Source: Bacillota bacterium (GTDB lineage Bacteria; Bacillota; Clostridia; Acetivibrionales; DTU013). From it: 64,000 nt of DNA. Position numbers and translations under genes: made by a program. Where the stretch lies: NCBI GenBank assembly GCA_023418915.1, contig JAEZYU010000034.1, positions 1 through 64,000 of the forward strand. Reading direction: 5' to 3'. The notes under the pieces are model-generated. The model made no database searches and was not told the origin of the DNA. It saw only the letters and a program-made list of their open reading frames with translations. This document shows positions 26,331-35,214 of the stretch, in pieces (the stretch's first letter is position 1; the number at the start of each line of letters is the position of its first letter).

Positions 26331-27575
26331 TCACTGTGGATCCGGTAACAGATCGCTATCGCTGTTCTCATCAATGTAAGCTGTATCATCAGCTTTATTG
26401 GTGTCATCAGTATCGGACCTGTCATCATTGACAGGAGTATTTTCTTCAACAAGGGCATTATATTCGGCTGTAACCGTTTCTACCACATCATCCCATGTCA
26501 CGCCCCATTTTGCCAGGTATGCAATCGGATCGACATGATTTGTGCCGCCCAGATATTTACTGACATGGATGTGGCCCCACAGAGAACCGGATCCGTCCGG
26601 CTTCGCTGAGGTAACTCCTAGGCCATTCCTGTAAAGGTATTCTGCGGCTCTTCGGGTAATCTTTTTAAAGGATATATTAAAATTATTTCTTGTGTATTCA
26701 TGACACAGCTCAAGATGTATGAACCTGTCATTGGCATATTTTCCCGCACCCCATGCTTTGTAATCGGGATCCGCCACCTGTATGATCTGGTCTGCATCTA
26801 TAAATTCATGTACAAATGCATTCTCCCAGTTGTGTTTGACATAATTTGCTTCTATCCTGGCACTATCACCCGGATTATCCGTATAGTGGATTACTACTCC
26901 GTCATATTTTCCCACACCTTTCAGGAATGGTTCCTGTGGTGCCGCCCTGACCCACTCTTTGACTATTTCATATTTGGGGGTGATTTCGGCAGGTTCTGTC
27001 CTGCCCTGATCGTCTCCGCCTCTAGAAGAAGCATCAATTTGTTCCAGTAATCTTCCGATCATGGAAACGGTTTTTGTGTCAGCCACTCCATGGGGCTCGA
27101 TTCCGTAGTACTTCTGGAATTGTGTCAGCGCCGCTTCTGTGATGGATGCGAAATTACCGGTAGGCGATACTTTCATATAACCCAGCGCTATCAAATCCTT
27201 CTGAAGCTTCTTGACCCCGCTGCCCTTTGATCCTTTCGCTAATCCTTTTGGTTTAGGCTTTTTTGGCGGAGCAGGTCTTAGCAATTCATCAAGTTTTGCA
27301 TGTGTCAGCGTTGCTACGACTCCTGTGGTAGGTATTTTGTATTTTTTCTGAAATTTCTTGACTGCAGTCAGAGTTATTTCCCCGAAATATCCGGTTGGAG
27401 TAACAGTAAAAAAGCCCAGCTTTTTTAGGTTGGTCTGTAGTGTTTTTACCGCACTGCTGTTCATGCCCTTTCTGAGCACAGGCTTTGAAGCTGCAAACGT
27501 ACCTGCAGAAGCTATTATAAAAGATAGTAATAACAGGATGCTTACTATAATAAGCTTGTTTCGATTTTTTATCAT
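26331..27575 (-). CDS. Secreted N-acetylmuramoyl-L-alanine amidase with two peptidoglycan-binding domains
   Basis: 414 residues: signal peptide (about 1-29, ending TFAA), PG_binding_1 domain one (about 35-95, LRKGMNSSAVKTLQ), domain two (about 115-175, GSGVKKLQKDLIALGY), a linker, an Amidase_2 domain (about 220-365) and an Asp-rich tail. Zn ligands are probably the His in GVVIHYTD and the His in GTNHVDP, with WGHIHVSKY between. It cleaves the bond between MurNAc and L-Ala in the wall. SD GGAGG precedes the ATG. It could serve in spore cortex or vegetative wall turnover; no phage genes are nearby. Confidence 0.9.
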   Translation of the reverse strand: MIKNRNKLIIVSILLLLSFIIASAGTFAASKPVLRKGMNSSAVKTLQTNLKKLGFFTVTPTGYFGEITLTAVKKFQKKYKIPTTGVVATLTHAKLDELLRPAPPKKPKPKGLAKGSKGSGVKKLQKDLIALGYMKVSPTGNFASITEAALTQFQKYYGIEPHGVADTKTVSMIGRLLEQIDASSRGGDDQGRTEPAEITPKYEIVKEWVRAAPQEPFLKGVGKYDGVVIHYTDNPGDSARIEANYVKHNWENAFVHEFIDADQIIQVADPDYKAWGAGKYANDRFIHLELCHEYTRNNFNISFKKITRRAAEYLYRNGLGVTSAKPDGSGSLWGHIHVSKYLGGTNHVDPIAYLAKWGVTWDDVVETVTAEYNALVEENTPVNDDRSDTDDTNKADDTAYIDENSDSDLLPDPQ

Positions 27576-28172
27576 TAATTTCCTCCGAGATGTTGTATGT
27601 TAATCGACATTTTTCCTGATTATGCTACTATTTTACCATTTTTTTGACAATTAGTGAATAAGAAATTTGACCTATTTTACCTATACATTTGTCAGGTAAT
27701 TCACAAAAGTGGATCATATTACAGTTATAGGCAGTTGAGGCAGACGGTATTGGCAAAATCATATACACATGGCGGTGGTGCAAAAAAACATAAATATAGA
27801 GCCTTGTTACAAAAACTTTGGAAATGACCGATGTCAGCAGCAATTATATGTTAAAATGGGTAATGAATTTTCTGAGCATGATGCGGATAACATAGAAGTG
27901 TGGATATATGAATTTGACTCCATGCAGGGTGACGGTTCTGCCCGGCTTACGGTATTTAAGTCCCGCTGATAAAGCATCCCTGTTAATTGACGAATATTAA
28001 CGTTAAATATTTGTTAATAATTTATTTATATAATTATGCTATAAAATAAACTTGGTAAGGCCATAAAATAAACTTGGCAAAGGTATAGAATAAATTTAGT
28101 AAGATCAAGAATATATTTGCAAGCCATATTTTATTCGAACTATATTTATTTGTATACATAAACGGAGATGAA
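27576..28172. other. Spacer between divergent wall-hydrolase genes
   Basis: AT-rich. It holds one possible small gene (27769-27969) and, at about 28040-28105, three imperfect 25-30 bp copies of an AATAAACTTGGTAAG-type unit directly before the M23 peptidase gene. No clear consensus promoter was found; TTGTTA (28011-28016) with TATGCT (28035-28040) is only a weak candidate. Confidence 0.5.
27769..27969 (+). CDS. Possible small soluble protein, uncertain
   Basis: 66 residues with a protein-like composition in the second half (EHDADNIEVWIYEFDSMQ). There is no SD before the ATG and no recognised family. It lies in a 600-bp gap that otherwise lacks a gene, and nothing overlaps it. It may be a real orphan, a remnant of a larger gene, or chance. 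Confidence 0.3.
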   Translation: MAVVQKNINIEPCYKNFGNDRCQQQLYVKMGNEFSEHDADNIEVWIYEFDSMQGDGSARLTVFKSR

Positions 28173-29519
28173 ATGAAAAAAACATTCGATAAAAAGATAT
28201 TGATGATACCTATGGTGATAATAACAACAATAATAACCGTAGCGCTGCTTGTCCAATCTACAAGGGCTTATGAAGTCATTTTGGATGATACGCCGATAGG
28301 GATAGTAGAAAGTCAGACTGTTTTTCAAAACATTGTGGAGGATATTGTAAGAGATGCAGAGAAGGAATACGGGACTGAGGTTCTTGTTCTAAACGACATA
28401 GGTTATAAGGAGGTTTACCTTCCGGATAACAGCAAAGTAATAGATACAGCATCAAAAACGTCGCTGACTCAGCTTAAAAACAGTATGGAGCTTAAAGCAA
28501 GAGCATTTGCGATCAATGTGGACGGTACTGATATTGCATATCTCAGAGACAGGACATCTGCTGAGGGAATCCTTGAAAAAATAAAGGCTCCTTTCATTCA
28601 GGACAGTGAAAATGGCAGCACTGTTGGGTTTCTTGAAAGCGTAAGCATCATACAAAGGGATGTCACAGCAGACAAACTGCAAGAACCGGACGAGGTTTAC
28701 AGCAGTATTACAAAGGAGAATGAGACAGTCCGCAGGTATGTGGTTCAGGAAGGTGATACAGTAAGCGAGATTGCAGAAAAACTGGGCGTAAGTCTCAAAG
28801 ATATACAAAGGGCCAATCCGGAGCTGAATATACACAGAATTTCCATCGGACAGGAGTTGAGCCTTTCTGTGCCGAGATATATGATAAACGTTCGGCAGTG
28901 TGTCACCGAAGCATATGAAGATTCAGTTCCATTTGCTGTGGAGTATGAAGAAACCTCAGAGCTTTATAAGGGTGATACCAAGGTCAAGGTAAAGGGTACG
29001 GAGGGCAAAAAGCAGGTAAAGGCAGAGAAAATTAGTATCAATGGCATATTGGATGAAACCCGGGTCGTAGACGAATTTGTTATAACACCTCCCGAAACAC
29101 AAGTCGTATTGAAGGGTACAAAAGCGAGGCCCCGCACGATGGCATACGGCGAATTCATCTGGCCGAGCAGGGGAGGTACCATAACCTCCAGGTTTGGAGC
29201 CAGATGGGGTGAAAGACATTCAGGCGTTGACATAGGTGTACCCAAAGGTTCCCCCAATAAGGCAGCTGACGGCGGTGTGGTCAAATTCACAGGCTGGAGC
29301 GGCAATTATGGTAAGCTTGTTATCATTGACCATGAGAACGGCTATACGACCTATTACGGTCATAATGATACCATAAAGGTCAAAAAGGGCCAGAGGGTTG
29401 CCCGAGGCGACATAATAGGCACAGCAGGCGAAACAGGCAGAGCTACAGGGCCTCACCTGCACTTTGAGGTCAGAAAGAACGGAGTACCGGTAAATCCGCT
29501 TCCGTTTATATCAAGGTAA
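28173..29519 (+). CDS. LysM-G5-M23 peptidoglycan endopeptidase
   Basis: 448 residues: N-terminal helix (about 10-30), a variable region, a LysM domain (about 188-238, YVVQEGDTVSEIAEKLGVS), a G5 domain (about 245-318) and a C-terminal lysostaphin-like M23 peptidase (about 335-445). Catalytic metal ligands are visible: His349 and Asp353 in HSGVD and His430 in HLHFEV. This domain order is common in clostridial SpoIIQ/LytM-like wall enzymes. It cleaves peptide cross-links. SD CGGAG is 7 nt upstream. A fragment of the dispersed repeat (ATAACGATGCGTTGTAA) begins right after its stop codon. Confidence 0.93.
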   Translation: MKKTFDKKILMIPMVIITTIITVALLVQSTRAYEVILDDTPIGIVESQTVFQNIVEDIVRDAEKEYGTEVLVLNDIGYKEVYLPDNSKVIDTASKTSLTQLKNSMELKARAFAINVDGTDIAYLRDRTSAEGILEKIKAPFIQDSENGSTVGFLESVSIIQRDVTADKLQEPDEVYSSITKENETVRRYVVQEGDTVSEIAEKLGVSLKDIQRANPELNIHRISIGQELSLSVPRYMINVRQCVTEAYEDSVPFAVEYEETSELYKGDTKVKVKGTEGKKQVKAEKISINGILDETRVVDEFVITPPETQVVLKGTKARPRTMAYGEFIWPSRGGTITSRFGARWGERHSGVDIGVPKGSPNKAADGGVVKFTGWSGNYGKLVIIDHENGYTTYYGHNDTIKVKKGQRVARGDIIGTAGETGRATGPHLHFEVRKNGVPVNPLPFISR

Positions 29520-29747
29520 TATAACGATGCGTTGTAATGACCAGAGTGAAATAAACAGTTTGATAATGGACCGCTGTTCAAAATGCAGTGGTTCATTTTG
29601 TCGATAAATAATGTTAATTAACAATAAATACCGGGTAATATATTTTTAGTTTAGACGAAGCAGGTATTGTATAACGGGGCGAAGGATGTCCCCACCTCTT
29701 AACAGCCCATCAGGCTGAAAAACGCTAATACGTCTTTTCAACCCGGA
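29520..29747. repeat. Spacer with a module A fragment and module C copy 2
   Basis: 29521-29537 is TATAACGATGCGTTGTA, the core of the dispersed repeat. 29668-29747 is a module C copy: ATAACGGGGCGAAGG, TGTCCCCACCTCTT, CAGGCTGAAAAACGC and TACGTCTTTTCAACC. A short AT-rich stretch lies between. No gene or clear promoter is seen. Confidence 0.65.
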
Positions 29748-29768
29748 ATGATATTTTGGAGGATGAAT

Positions 29769-32700
29769 ATGTCTTTCATAAGCGATAATATACTAAAAAA
29801 GCTAATTAAGATTGAAAATTCAGAAAAAATTAAAGAGGAGTTAAAAAAGGGCCTTGATCAGCTTAAGGAGAATCTCTTTTATGGACAGCAGCTTGCACAT
29901 ATCGGAAGCTGGACACATGATATCAGGAATGATGAAATTTTTATGTCTGATGAGATCTATCAAATATTCGGCTGTTCTTCGCAGGATTTCGATGGCAGTC
30001 TGAGCAGTTTATATTCATTTGTTCATCCGGACGATCTGCATATGGTAAGGCTAGCCATTGAGAGCGCTCTTGAAGGCGGAGAATATGAAATGGATTACCG
30101 GATTATTACAAAGAGTGGTACGACCAGGTATGTCCATGAAAAAACAAAGACACTTTATGATGAAAGCCGGACTCCCGTCAAAGTGATAGGTATTTTGCAG
30201 GATATTACTGAACAGAAAATTTCAGAGAACAATTTAAAGTCATTGGAAGAGGATCTGAACCTGGCGCAAAGAGTCGCCGGTGTCGGAAGCTGGAAATATG
30301 ATGTAATAAGTGATGAAATATTTTGGTCCGATGAGGTTTACAGGATCTATGGCGTTGCTCCGGAAAGCTTTGAACGAAGCTTCAATAGTCTGCTAAAGCT
30401 TATTCATCCCGAGGATAGGGAAAAAATGCAAAGTGCAGTGTCTGAGTGCCTGGGGGGAAGAGGTTATCAATTGGAATACCGTATTCCCCAGGATGAAGGG
30501 TTGGTCAAATATGTCGTGACAAAGGGAGAGCCATTATTTGATAAAGACGGCCATGTCACAGGTATACTGGGAGTATTGCAGGATATAACCGAAAAGAAGC
30601 TTTTAGAGGACAAGCTGAAAAAGAGCTACAGAAATCTTGCTGAAGCTCAGCAGCTTACCAATACGGGAAGCTGGGAAATGGATGTAGTCAAAGGCATTAA
30701 TTATTGGTCTGATGAGACATACAGGATTTTTGGGATAGAGTGTGATCAATATGATCAGACACATGAGGGATTTTTGAAGTTTGTACATCCTGATGACATT
30801 CATATGATACACAGTGTGCTTGATAATCCGCCCAGAGAGCCGTTTGACATGGAATTCCGAATTATTAGACCAGATGGCTCAGTGCGGAATTTGTATCAAA
30901 TAATAAGAATAAATTTTGATGATCAGGATCGTCCAGTACTTATACATGGAGCAATACGGGATATCACGGAAAGAAAGGAACTCCAACGGACAATAGAGCA
31001 AAAGCAGGAAGAAATAAGCAGGGTCCACAAGAGGTTTCAGATTTTAGTTCAGGAATCCAATGATGTATTTGAGATCCTTGCACCGGATGGAACGATAGAA
31101 TACATCAGTGAAGCATCTGAAAGGATCATTGGTTATAAACCGGAGGAGCGTGTAGGCAAAAAAGTATTTGATTTTTATAGCGGCGAAGGGCAGAAGAAAA
31201 TGGAAAGGATGCTGCAGTCAGCCTTAAGTGAAGTCGGCAAGGAAATCAGGGAAGACATCTTTTTCAGGACCAAAACAGGAAAGGGTATATATCTTGAGGT
31301 TTGCATGCAGAATCTTACAGACGAGCCTGCTATAAACGGAATTGCAGTCAATTTCAGGGATATAACCAAAAGGGTCGAAATGGAGAAGCAGATTTCATAT
31401 GTCGCAACCCATGACGAATTGACCGGACTTCCTAACAAGATATATTTCAAAGACAAAGTTGAACTATTATGTCACCAGACGAAAAAAGCTTATGCTGGAT
31501 TTGCTTTGATGATGCTGGAGATTGATGGCTTCAAATACATTAATGATGCGTTAGGATACCAAGTCGGAGACCTGCTGATTATTCGTATTGCAGAAAGGCT
31601 AAGATCATTGCTGGGCGGTTCGGATTATCTCTGCCGTTATTCGGGAGTGAGATTTGCATTCATAGTGCAAAGTGGAGGAGCTGATAAGAGGCATAAGGAA
31701 TATGCCGAAGATATTATGGAGCTATTTGACCGGAGCTTCAAAGTAGATGAGTATGAGTTAAGTGTAAATGTAAATATGGGAATAAGTCTATATGATGCGA
31801 ATACACAGGATGTAGACACCCTGATCATGCATGCCGAATCTGCATTGTTTTGGAGTAAGGATGAAACCAGGAGCAGGTTCGGATTCTATTCATCAGACAT
31901 AAGTATACAAAACTATAAACAATTCGAACTTCGCAATGATTTGCACAGAGCTATTGATATGAATCAACTCCGGGCTTATTATCAGCCTATTGTCAACCTT
32001 GCGGCTAATGAGATCATTGCCGTTGAAGCATTGATCAGGTGGGAACACCCGGAATGGGGAATGGTATCACCGAAAGAATTTATAACTCTGGCTGAGGAAA
32101 CGGGCTTTATCATAAATATCGGAAACTGGATTTTGAGGGAGGTATGCTGTAACTACAGGCAATGGCTTGATAAGGGGCTTCCGGCGGTTAAGGCAGCGGT
32201 CAATTTTTCATGCATTCAGTTTTTCCAAAATGACTTTGTTGATAATATCAAAAAAATCATTGATGAATTTAAGCTGGACCCAAACTTCCTGGTTATGGAG
32301 ATTACGGAAAGTATACTAATGAACAAGACCGATAAGGTGATCTCGGATATAAAAAGGCTTCAATCCCTCGGAATACAGGTAGCGCTTGATGATTTCGGAT
32401 CAGGTTACTCTTCGCTGGCTTATTTGAACTCACTCAATATCGATATCATCAAGATGGACGGATCTTTTGTCAGAAATATAAACGCAGATGAAACCAGTAC
32501 TGTAATTATCAGAAATATAGTCAACATGGCAAAGGAACTGAAAATCAAACTGGTGGCCGAAGGGATTGAGAATTGGGAACAGTTGAATTATCTGCGGGAA
32601 ATAAAATGCTATACAGGACAGGGATATATATACAGCAGACCGGTTCCCTCGGAGGATTTTGAAAGGATGCTGGCCAGGAGAAAGTTAAAGCCGGTGATTG

Positions 32701-33155
32701 TCAACAATGCACCAGTATCGCCCCGTGATGACAGGCGAAGTTATTTCAGGCTAAAGTTCCATCAGCTGCTGCAGGCTGAGCTGATGATTCTAAAGATCAG
32801 GGGAAAGAATGTAAATGTGGGAAATACGAAGGTACTGATAAAAAACATAGGAGCGGGAGGCTTATGCTTTGTTACTAATTTGCAGTTACCTGTTGAAAAG
32901 GACTTTCTATTGCAATTTACAGCGGAATTAATTGGTGTAGAATTGAAACTGTATGGCTATCCTGTGTGGGGCGGAGAATTTGAGGATGATTTGTTTCAAT
33001 ACGGGGTCGAGTTCACTATGGATGAGAATGAGAGAGGGGAGCTGATAAGAATCCTGAACCTGGTCCAGATCAAGATGAGGAATAATATATTATTTGCAGA
33101 AGGCAGTTTTGCAGCAGAATCTCCCAGGCTGTACTTCAAGCTGCAGCTGAATTAA
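29769..33155 (+). CDS. PAS4-GGDEF-EAL-PilZ cyclic-di-GMP phosphodiesterase
   Basis: About 1128 residues, soluble. Four PAS/PAC units in series (about 40-155, 165-285, 290-405, 425-550), each of the first three with a GSW...DEI(T)YRIFG-like core and a DITE(R)K end. The GGDEF domain (about 560-715) is degenerate: the signature is replaced by SGVRF (625-629), so it should not make c-di-GMP. The EAL domain (about 725-975) is intact: EALIRW from Glu753, DDFGSGYSSLAYL and KMDGSFV. A PilZ domain (about 985-1110) has RRSYFR (989-994) and NIGAGG (from 1026), close to the RxxxR and DxSxxG binding motifs. It should degrade c-di-GMP under PAS control, with PilZ as a possible self-sensor. ATG 29769 has GGAGG 7 nt upstream. 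Confidence 0.92.
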   Translation: MSFISDNILKKLIKIENSEKIKEELKKGLDQLKENLFYGQQLAHIGSWTHDIRNDEIFMSDEIYQIFGCSSQDFDGSLSSLYSFVHPDDLHMVRLAIESALEGGEYEMDYRIITKSGTTRYVHEKTKTLYDESRTPVKVIGILQDITEQKISENNLKSLEEDLNLAQRVAGVGSWKYDVISDEIFWSDEVYRIYGVAPESFERSFNSLLKLIHPEDREKMQSAVSECLGGRGYQLEYRIPQDEGLVKYVVTKGEPLFDKDGHVTGILGVLQDITEKKLLEDKLKKSYRNLAEAQQLTNTGSWEMDVVKGINYWSDETYRIFGIECDQYDQTHEGFLKFVHPDDIHMIHSVLDNPPREPFDMEFRIIRPDGSVRNLYQIIRINFDDQDRPVLIHGAIRDITERKELQRTIEQKQEEISRVHKRFQILVQESNDVFEILAPDGTIEYISEASERIIGYKPEERVGKKVFDFYSGEGQKKMERMLQSALSEVGKEIREDIFFRTKTGKGIYLEVCMQNLTDEPAINGIAVNFRDITKRVEMEKQISYVATHDELTGLPNKIYFKDKVELLCHQTKKAYAGFALMMLEIDGFKYINDALGYQVGDLLIIRIAERLRSLLGGSDYLCRYSGVRFAFIVQSGGADKRHKEYAEDIMELFDRSFKVDEYELSVNVNMGISLYDANTQDVDTLIMHAESALFWSKDETRSRFGFYSSDISIQNYKQFELRNDLHRAIDMNQLRAYYQPIVNLAANEIIAVEALIRWEHPEWGMVSPKEFITLAEETGFIINIGNWILREVCCNYRQWLDKGLPAVKAAVNFSCIQFFQNDFVDNIKKIIDEFKLDPNFLVMEITESILMNKTDKVISDIKRLQSLGIQVALDDFGSGYSSLAYLNSLNIDIIKMDGSFVRNINADETSTVIIRNIVNMAKELKIKLVAEGIENWEQLNYLREIKCYTGQGYIYSRPVPSEDFERMLARRKLKPVIVNNAPVSPRDDRRSYFRLKFHQLLQAELMILKIRGKNVNVGNTKVLIKNIGAGGLCFVTNLQLPVEKDFLLQFTAELIGVELKLYGYPVWGGEFEDDLFQYGVEFTMDENERGELIRILNLVQIKMRNNILFAEGSFAAESPRLYFKLQLN

Positions 33156-33310
33156 TGGAGGAGGGAAATGGCTGTGGCTTTGTCTGAAAACTGTATATTG
33201 TGAAGCATGATGATTTATAGTTTACGGGTCGCATAAATATATGATGAATGATGTCAATGAAAATGACCTGGGATCGCAGATTCTGATCCGGGATCCCCGA
33301 AGCTGTCTGC
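33156..33310. other. Convergent gap with hairpin
   Basis: GGATC (about 33271) and GATCC form a small hairpin, CTGGGATCGCAGATTCTGATCC, between the convergent genes. There is no clear T tract, so its role as a terminator is uncertain. Confidence 0.35.
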
Positions 33311-34933
33311 TTATTTTCCGAGCAGACTGAAATGCATATAGTCCTTTCCGTTTGGCCATTTCATGTCAGGGCTCCAATGCCAGCCATATTTATTGAAGGC
33401 ACGCACTACATCACCGCCCGGCTTTATTGAGTATGGATTCACACCCGGTTTCCATAAGGAGCCGGCTGATATCCTACCGCTGCTTAGAAGAAAATAATTT
33501 TCATTTGGGTTTATGTCTATCGCTGTTCCGTTGGAATGCTGTGATTTCCCATCTCTGTAGGCGTAGCCTGAAACGCTTTTTATAGGGAACCTTTCCTTCC
33601 CATTGTATATATCATCAAATATTTTCTTCACATCTTCAGCGACGTTCTTATTGACTTTCAAGCTTTTTGTTACTGTTTCTTTCGTGCCTGAGGCAGTAAG
33701 GTTCCAGACCCTGATCTTGATGCTTGTCATGTTCTGCTCAGCTTCGCTGATGTCAGCAAACTGGCTTTTGGCAGGATCGCCTGTGATCAGCTCATTCAGG
33801 TTTTTCCATGGGGTTATCGTGAAATCCTTTTTCATTTTGAATATTGACAGTCTTCCTTCGCTGTCTACCGGAACTACCTGCAGTGTAACATGAATGAGCC
33901 GGTTTTCTCCGCCGAAAATGCTGTCGTACAGTGAGTTGCTGCGCAGGTCAATGTGATTGTCCTGTATCAGTGAATTGTAAACCTTAACACCATTGCTGAA
34001 GACAGTGATGTCGTATGCTGCTGCCGATGCTGCCTGATGCCAGCTCAGATATGCATTGTGCCTGCTATACGAGGATGATATGTCGATAGCCGACGGGGCC
34101 GGTATTACACAGCCATCGATGTCTTCTGCTATTATACGTGAGCTGTCGCAGTATGCCAGGACATTCAAAGATAAAAGTGCAGCCTGTTCGCGGGTTATTT
34201 CGCTTTTTGGCTCGAGCAGGCCTCCACCTGTACCTGCGATCAGACCGCGGGAGTACATGTCGGCCATGTCCGGTCTTGCATATTTTGACACCTGTTTACT
34301 GTCAGCGGAATGTTCCTTTAGTACCATGACTGCCTGTTGTTCGTCCATTGGAGGGATATATGCCATTACACCTTCCTTTGTCCTGTAGATAGGACCGCTT
34401 GTGCTGCCTGAATTATCTTCGCCGGCAGAGGTGTCTTCACTGTCTGAGCTTCCTCGCTCATCCGAATAGCCTCGATCCGGTTTTTCAGTTCTTCTGCTTG
34501 TTGTATTTTCAATCAACAATCGTATCCTTGATAGCACGACTGCAGCCATCTCCCTTGTCAGCGGCTTATCAGGACTAAAAATGCCGGGTGCCGTACCCTG
34601 GGTCAAGCCGAGTAGATATGCATATTCTACCGCCGGCTCCTGGGTATCGGTGAACGGATGATTTTCGGGAAGCTTTGGCAATACAATGCCATAAAGCCTG
34701 CATGTGTTTACTGCAAGTTCGAAGAAATCACCCCGGGATATGCTTTCGTTGTATGGCTTTGCTTCAAATCCTTCAGGTATTATACCGGATCTGGCGCTCA
34801 CGGCGATTTTTTCAGCTGCCCATGCGCTGGGGCTGAAGTCTTCCTGTGCGAGGGAGACCGTAGGAACGGATGATATTGCTATAGCAAGAAGTGATACTGC
34901 AGCCAGGTTACGTATTTTGGTTTTCATTTTCAT
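33311..34933 (-). CDS. SLH-anchored M15-type peptidase
   Basis: 540 residues: signal peptide (about 1-29, ending SLAQ), SLH-type repeats (about 33-80, 90-135 with ITRE-like LTREMAAVVLSRI, and 210-255 with EITREQAALLSLNV), a beta-sandwich of FN3 type (about 270-350), and a C-terminal M15 peptidase domain (about 410-540). The active site is readable: SQHSNGTAIDINP supplies His and Asp ligands and DYMHFS near the end supplies the last His. It is a D-Ala-D-Ala or L-Ala-D-Glu type carboxy/endopeptidase held to the secondary wall polymer by the SLH repeats. It lies in a run of wall-lytic genes. Confidence 0.88.
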   Translation of the reverse strand: MKMKTKIRNLAAVSLLAIAISSVPTVSLAQEDFSPSAWAAEKIAVSARSGIIPEGFEAKPYNESISRGDFFELAVNTCRLYGIVLPKLPENHPFTDTQEPAVEYAYLLGLTQGTAPGIFSPDKPLTREMAAVVLSRIRLLIENTTSRRTEKPDRGYSDERGSSDSEDTSAGEDNSGSTSGPIYRTKEGVMAYIPPMDEQQAVMVLKEHSADSKQVSKYARPDMADMYSRGLIAGTGGGLLEPKSEITREQAALLSLNVLAYCDSSRIIAEDIDGCVIPAPSAIDISSSYSRHNAYLSWHQAASAAAYDITVFSNGVKVYNSLIQDNHIDLRSNSLYDSIFGGENRLIHVTLQVVPVDSEGRLSIFKMKKDFTITPWKNLNELITGDPAKSQFADISEAEQNMTSIKIRVWNLTASGTKETVTKSLKVNKNVAEDVKKIFDDIYNGKERFPIKSVSGYAYRDGKSQHSNGTAIDINPNENYFLLSSGRISAGSLWKPGVNPYSIKPGGDVVRAFNKYGWHWSPDMKWPNGKDYMHFSLLGK

Positions 34934-35214
34934 ACTTCCTCCGTAAGCTTATCGATGATTTATATCTAATTTTCTTTGCACGATGTGTAATAATATAAAA
35001 TTCGGAAGTGTCGGTTCTTTTTTAGGGGGTGTTTCGACAGCAATATATGGAATATGTAAACTGTGTTTTCGTTTTAATTTGAGATATTTGCATAATTCGA
35101 TAAATATTGCAATAAGTTTAATCTGTAGTATAATTTAATTAATATAATCTGAATCAATGCAATTCTATTCCCGAACAGTGATCTCGTAAAAAATCTGATC
35201 AGATTAAACCAGGG
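34934..35214 (+). promoter_or_regulatory. Divergent region; promoter of the sensor kinase pair
   Basis: TTGCAA (35107-35112), 16-bp spacer, TATAAT (35129-35134) drives the plus-strand kinase genes, with a leader of about 75 nt. A diverged copy of module A (TTTTCTTTGCACGATGTGTAATAA) is at 34970-34993, upstream of the minus-strand SLH gene. Confidence 0.65.

Noticed and set aside
26331..27575. Prophage endolysin
   Set aside because: The amidase has a signal peptide and no phage structural or lysis genes nearby.
28004..28045. Consensus promoter before the M23 peptidase
   Set aside because: TTGACG and TTGTTA boxes are present but no -10 lies at 16-18 bp with more than four matches.
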